Of a stretch of 18,544 nucleotides of DNA, positions 16,150 to 18,544 are shown piece by piece. The position numbers were made by a program, and so were the translations under genes. The notes below the pieces were generated by a model. It saw only the letters and a list, made by a program, of their open reading frames with translations, did no database searches and was not told the origin of the DNA. Source of the stretch: Porphyromonadaceae bacterium UBA7203 (lineage in GTDB: Bacteria > Bacteroidota > Bacteroidia > Bacteroidales > Muribaculaceae); NCBI GenBank assembly GCA_002490725.1, contig DKUN01000012.1, positions 127,214-145,757 on the forward strand, given 5' to 3'. Within the stretch, counting starts at the first letter, position 1. Every line of letters starts with the position of its first letter.

Positions 16150-16361
16150 TCGTGAACACGCGCGCGAGCAAAGGCGTTTTATCGACAAATGAAGACAGAC
16201 AAACTCTCTACTACTATGATGCCCGTAACCGGGAAATTGAAATTTCTGTCGACACGCCGCCGACATGGCGTCTGAAAGCGACGCGACCGACGGACATCAA
16301 GGCCAAAACACACATAACTCAGTTATCAGCGCCCGGAACAGCATCCGGGCGCATATTTTTT
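16150..16361 (+). ncRNA. Possible structured transcript ending in an orphan terminator
   Basis: This stretch between divergent genes has no convincing protein gene, yet ends in a strong plus-strand intrinsic terminator. Before it are several small inverted repeats: CCCG/CGGG (16222-16233), GAAAT/ATTTC (16233-16246), ACGCC/GGCGT (16254-16271) and ATAACT/AGTTAT (16314-16326). They could be parts of a small RNA or a regulatory leader. No plus-strand TAnnTTTG box was found before it, so its existence is speculative. Confidence 0.2.
16329..16361 (+). terminator. Intrinsic terminator upstream of the MFS gene
   Basis: GCGCCCGG (16329-16336) pairs perfectly with CCGGGCGC (16345-16352) over 8 bases around an 8-base loop, followed by ATATTTTTT. 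The T-run is on the plus strand only, so it stops rightward transcription. It sits just before the MFS promoter and has no recognisable gene in front of it. Confidence 0.8.
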
Positions 16362-16374
16362 CGGAATAATTGCG

Positions 16375-16382
16375 TAACTTTG
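16375..16382 (+). promoter_or_regulatory. Bacteroidota -7 promoter box for the MFS gene
   Basis: TAACTTTG matches TAnnTTTG exactly and ends only 11 bases before the MFS ATG. No good -33 TTTG is seen; that region is taken by the arm and T-tract of the preceding terminator. If used, the mRNA would have a leader of only a few bases. Confidence 0.6.
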
Positions 16383-16393
16383 CGGCCGTTTTT

Positions 16394-17581
16394 ATGGAAG
16401 AGAGGCTTTGGAACAAGGAGTACCTGAAGGTGATGACAAGCAATTTCTTGCTCTTTTTCGCCTTCTATCTGCTGACGCCGCTGCTGCCCATATATCTCAA
16501 CGAGCAGTTCGACGCCAACAAAGACATTATCGGTCTGGCTCTCAGCGGCTACGTAGTGGCCACCCTGCTCATCAGGCCGTTCAGCGGATTCATAGTCGAC
16601 AGCTTCAACCGCAAGAAGGTGCTGACAATCTGTTTTTTCGCATTTTTCATCTGTTTTGCGGGCTATATAGGCGCCGGCACACTGCTGATGTTTGCCATTG
16701 TCAGAACAATGCACGGCATACCCTTCGGCGCGACCACAGTGGCCAACTCCACGGTGGCAATCGACGTTCTGCCGAGCTCGCGGCGTAACGAGGGCGTGGG
16801 TTACTACGGCCTGAGCAACAACCTGGCCATGGCCATAGCTCCGAGCGCCGGCATCTATATATATGGTGCGAGCGGCAACTTCACCCTGCTCTTCTGGATT
16901 TCACTCATACTGGCGCTGGTAGGGTTCTATGTCACAACGCGCGTCAGGCTTCCCGAACGCATGACCGTGCCCGACAAACCCAAGGTGAGCCTCGACCACT
17001 TTTTTCTGGGCCGCGCCTGGCTGATGGCTGTAAACATAAGCCTGTTCGGACTCTGCTGGGGCATTATGGGCAACTATGTGGCCATCTATGGCCGCGAGGC
17101 GCTCGGCATTACCGACGGCACCGGCATTTTCTTTGCGCTGCTTTCGGCCGGCTTGATACTATCGCGGATATTCGGCGCCAAACGCCTGCGCCGGGGGCTG
17201 ATTACCGAGAGTTGCACCGCCGGTGTGCTGCTTTCAACCGCCGGCTATGTGCTCTTTGCGGGCGCCTGGGGCCAGTGGAGCTTCTACTTGTCGGCGCTGC
17301 TTGTCGGCCTCGGCAACGGGCGCATGTATCCGGCGTTTCTCAACATGTTTCTGAACGTTGCGCGCCACGACCAGCGCGGCACGGCCAACTCGTCGATTCT
17401 GATTTCGTGGGACCTGGGCATGGGCTTTGGCATTCTGCTCGGCGGAGCGATTGCGGAATATGCCGGCTATGCGGCGGCATTCGGCATAGTAGCCCTGTCG
17501 CAGGCGCTCGGAGCGGCACTGTTCATTCTGGCGACACGGAAATTCTATCTCCGCCGCGCCCTGACCGTCAGGCCGGAATGA
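16394..17581 (+). CDS. Major facilitator superfamily transporter
   Basis: A 395-residue inner-membrane protein with about 12 predicted transmembrane helices in two six-helix halves. The MFS motif A region is clear between helices 2 and 3 (SGFIVDSFNRKKVL), with a further conserved stretch RTMHGIPFGATTVANSTVA at helices 4-5. It belongs to a group of Bacteroidota permeases that begin with a LWNK-type N-terminus; these are often annotated as sugar or drug efflux permeases, but substrate cannot be told from sequence. The ATG at 16394 (MEERLWNKEY) is chosen because the upstream in-frame TTG at 16370 lies before and inside the promoter box. It is divergent from the GH84 operon, so a link to GlcNAc-glycan products is possible, but this is only inference. 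No co-transcribed partner is evident. Confidence 0.9.
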   Translation: MEERLWNKEYLKVMTSNFLLFFAFYLLTPLLPIYLNEQFDANKDIIGLALSGYVVATLLIRPFSGFIVDSFNRKKVLTICFFAFFICFAGYIGAGTLLMFAIVRTMHGIPFGATTVANSTVAIDVLPSSRRNEGVGYYGLSNNLAMAIAPSAGIYIYGASGNFTLLFWISLILALVGFYVTTRVRLPERMTVPDKPKVSLDHFFLGRAWLMAVNISLFGLCWGIMGNYVAIYGREALGITDGTGIFFALLSAGLILSRIFGAKRLRRGLITESCTAGVLLSTAGYVLFAGAWGQWSFYLSALLVGLGNGRMYPAFLNMFLNVARHDQRGTANSSILISWDLGMGFGILLGGAIAEYAGYAAAFGIVALSQALGAALFILATRKFYLRRALTVRPE

Positions 17582-17619
17582 CCGCCGGCGACGAATTTCA
17601 CTTTTTTAAAGAAATTTTT
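17572..17619 (+). terminator. Weak terminator candidate after the MFS gene
   Basis: GCCGG (17572-17576) can pair with CCGGC (17585-17589) across the MFS stop codon. A second AT-rich stem AATTTC/GAAATT (17594-17599 with 17611-17616) runs into a short T-tract. Neither is strong, and the AT-rich stem may simply be part of the upstream region of the pckA promoter. Confidence 0.3.
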
Positions 17620-17629
17620 CCATAATTCG

Positions 17630-17661
17630 TTTGGCAATTGTAGAAATTTGTCGTACCTTTG
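17630..17661 (+). promoter_or_regulatory. Bacteroidota -33/-7 promoter of pckA
   Basis: TTTG at 17630-17633 and TACCTTTG at 17654-17661 are separated by 20 bases, matching both elements of the Bacteroidota consensus TTTG/TAnnTTTG. It is the best promoter in the window. A leader of about 55 nt, AT-rich and without a Shine-Dalgarno motif, precedes the pckA ATG. Confidence 0.85.
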
Positions 17662-17721
17662 CACTTGATAAACAAGGCGAAATTCAAATTAAACCCAATA
17701 AACAATTCAAGTAAAACCACT

Positions 17722-18544
17722 ATGAGCAAGATTGATTTGACTCAGTATGGAATCATGGGCACCCCCCAGATTTTCCACAATCCCTCTTGGGACCAGCTCT
17801 TCATCGACGAGACCAAACCCGAACTGACCGGCTACGAAAAAGGTCAGGAAACCGAACTTGGCGCCGTCAACGTAATGACCGGCATCTACACCGGCCGCTC
17901 GCCCAAGGATAAATTCTTCGTTATGGACGACACCAGCCGCGACACCATCTGGTGGACATCCGACGAATACAAGAACGACAACAAGCCCATCACCCCCGAA
18001 ACCTGGACCGCACTGAAAAACATCGCCGACAAGGAGCTCAGCAACAAGCCCCTCTACGTTGTCGACGCTTTCTGCGGCACCAACAAGGACACCCGTCTGG
18101 CCGTTCGCTTCATCGTTGAAGTTGCATGGCAGGCCCACTTCGTAACCAACATGTTCATCCGCCCCACCAAAGAGGAACTCGAAGCCTTCACCCCCGACTT
18201 CGTAGTGCTCAACGCCTCTAAGGCCAAGGTAGAGAACTGGCAGGAACTCGGCATCAACTCCGAAACCTGCGTTGCCTTCAACCTCACCGAGCGCATGCAG
18301 GTAATCATCAACACCTGGTACGGCGGCGAAATGAAGAAAGGCATGTTCTCGATCATGAACTACTACCTCCCCCTGAAGGGCATGGCTTCGATGCACTGCT
18401 CGGCCAACACCGACATGAACGGCGAAAACACCGCCATCTTCTTCGGTCTCTCGGGCACCGGCAAAACCACCCTTTCGACCGACCCCAAGCGTCTGCTCAT
18501 CGGCGACGACGAACACGGCTGGGACGACAACGGCGTGTTCAACT
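17722..18544 (+). CDS. pckA: Phosphoenolpyruvate carboxykinase (ATP), 3' truncated by window
   Basis: The first 274 codons of a cytosolic enzyme interconverting oxaloacetate plus ATP with phosphoenolpyruvate, CO2 and ADP. In Bacteroidales it commonly runs in the CO2-fixing direction toward succinate fermentation. Visible motifs: GRSPKDKF (58-65, substrate-binding Arg), WYGGEMKKGMF (199-209, metal and substrate-binding lysine region), the kinase-1 P-loop GLSGTGKTT (242-250) and kinase-2 DDEHGW (262-267). ATP-type enzymes are about 530-540 residues, so roughly half the gene is present. The ATG at 17722 gives the normal N-terminus (MSKIDLTQYGI), and no Shine-Dalgarno site precedes it, as is usual in Bacteroidota. 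It has a strong promoter of its own and is independent of the MFS gene. Confidence 0.97.
   Translation, partial: MSKIDLTQYGIMGTPQIFHNPSWDQLFIDETKPELTGYEKGQETELGAVNVMTGIYTGRSPKDKFFVMDDTSRDTIWWTSDEYKNDNKPITPETWTALKNIADKELSNKPLYVVDAFCGTNKDTRLAVRFIVEVAWQAHFVTNMFIRPTKEELEAFTPDFVVLNASKAKVENWQELGINSETCVAFNLTERMQVIINTWYGGEMKKGMFSIMNYYLPLKGMASMHCSANTDMNGENTAIFFGLSGTGKTTLSTDPKRLLIGDDEHGWDDNGVFN

Noticed and set aside
16370..16393. TTG start for the MFS gene
   Set aside because: It lies before and within the -7 promoter box, so it would not be on the transcript.
16152..16427. Plus-strand small open frame of 91 codons before the MFS gene
   Set aside because: It runs through a strong intrinsic terminator and into the MFS gene in another frame, and has no initiation signal or homology I recognise.
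17707..18516. Minus-strand open frame of 269 codons opposite pckA
   Set aside because: pckA motifs and promoter establish the plus-strand gene; the antisense frame has no family features.

Overview
The window looks like chromosomal DNA from a gut Bacteroidales bacterium, most likely of the Muribaculaceae type. The support is the gene families (DUF5689 lipoproteins, a TonB-dependent receptor with a carboxypeptidase-like N-terminal domain, BtGH84-like hexosaminidases, a DUF2723 membrane protein), Bacteroidota-type -7 promoter boxes (TAnnTTTG) in front of four transcription units, weak or absent Shine-Dalgarno sites, and a GC content high for Bacteroidales. The taxonomic call is an inference.

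Layout, left to right. (1) 1-5936, minus strand: an operon led by a TonB-dependent outer-membrane receptor (3168-5936), followed by two paralogous surface-type lipoproteins carrying DUF5689 and DUF6359-like (predicted OB-fold) domains. The second lipoprotein runs off the left edge. No SusD-like protein is visible, so this is a SusC-type transporter with an unusual lipoprotein partner set. Its leader holds a perfect 16-bp palindrome next to the start codon. (2) 6144-10973, minus strand: three overlapping genes, a DUF2723 GT-C-type membrane protein (TMEM260 family), a NodB/CE4 polysaccharide deacetylase and the tRNA epoxyqueuosine reductase QueG. (3) 11161-16080, minus strand: two tandem GH84 beta-N-acetylglucosaminidases of different length, from one promoter. 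A strong hairpin with a competing fold separates them from DUF2723. (4) 16081-16393: a divergent intergenic region with the GH84 promoter on the minus strand and, on the plus strand, an intrinsic terminator with no evident gene before it, followed at once by a promoter. (5) 16394-17581, plus strand: an MFS transporter. (6) 17722 to the right edge, plus strand: ATP-dependent phosphoenolpyruvate carboxykinase (pckA), truncated, behind a textbook Bacteroidota promoter.

The window mixes glycan handling at the cell surface (GH84 pair, deacetylase, DUF2723 protein), outer-membrane nutrient capture (TonB receptor plus OB-fold lipoproteins) and housekeeping (queG, pckA). The least understood part is the receptor/DUF5689 operon. 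The OB-fold-like domains allow a nucleic-acid or oligonucleotide ligand, but nothing in the window proves this. No CRISPR array, tRNA, rRNA, transposase or phage gene was seen.
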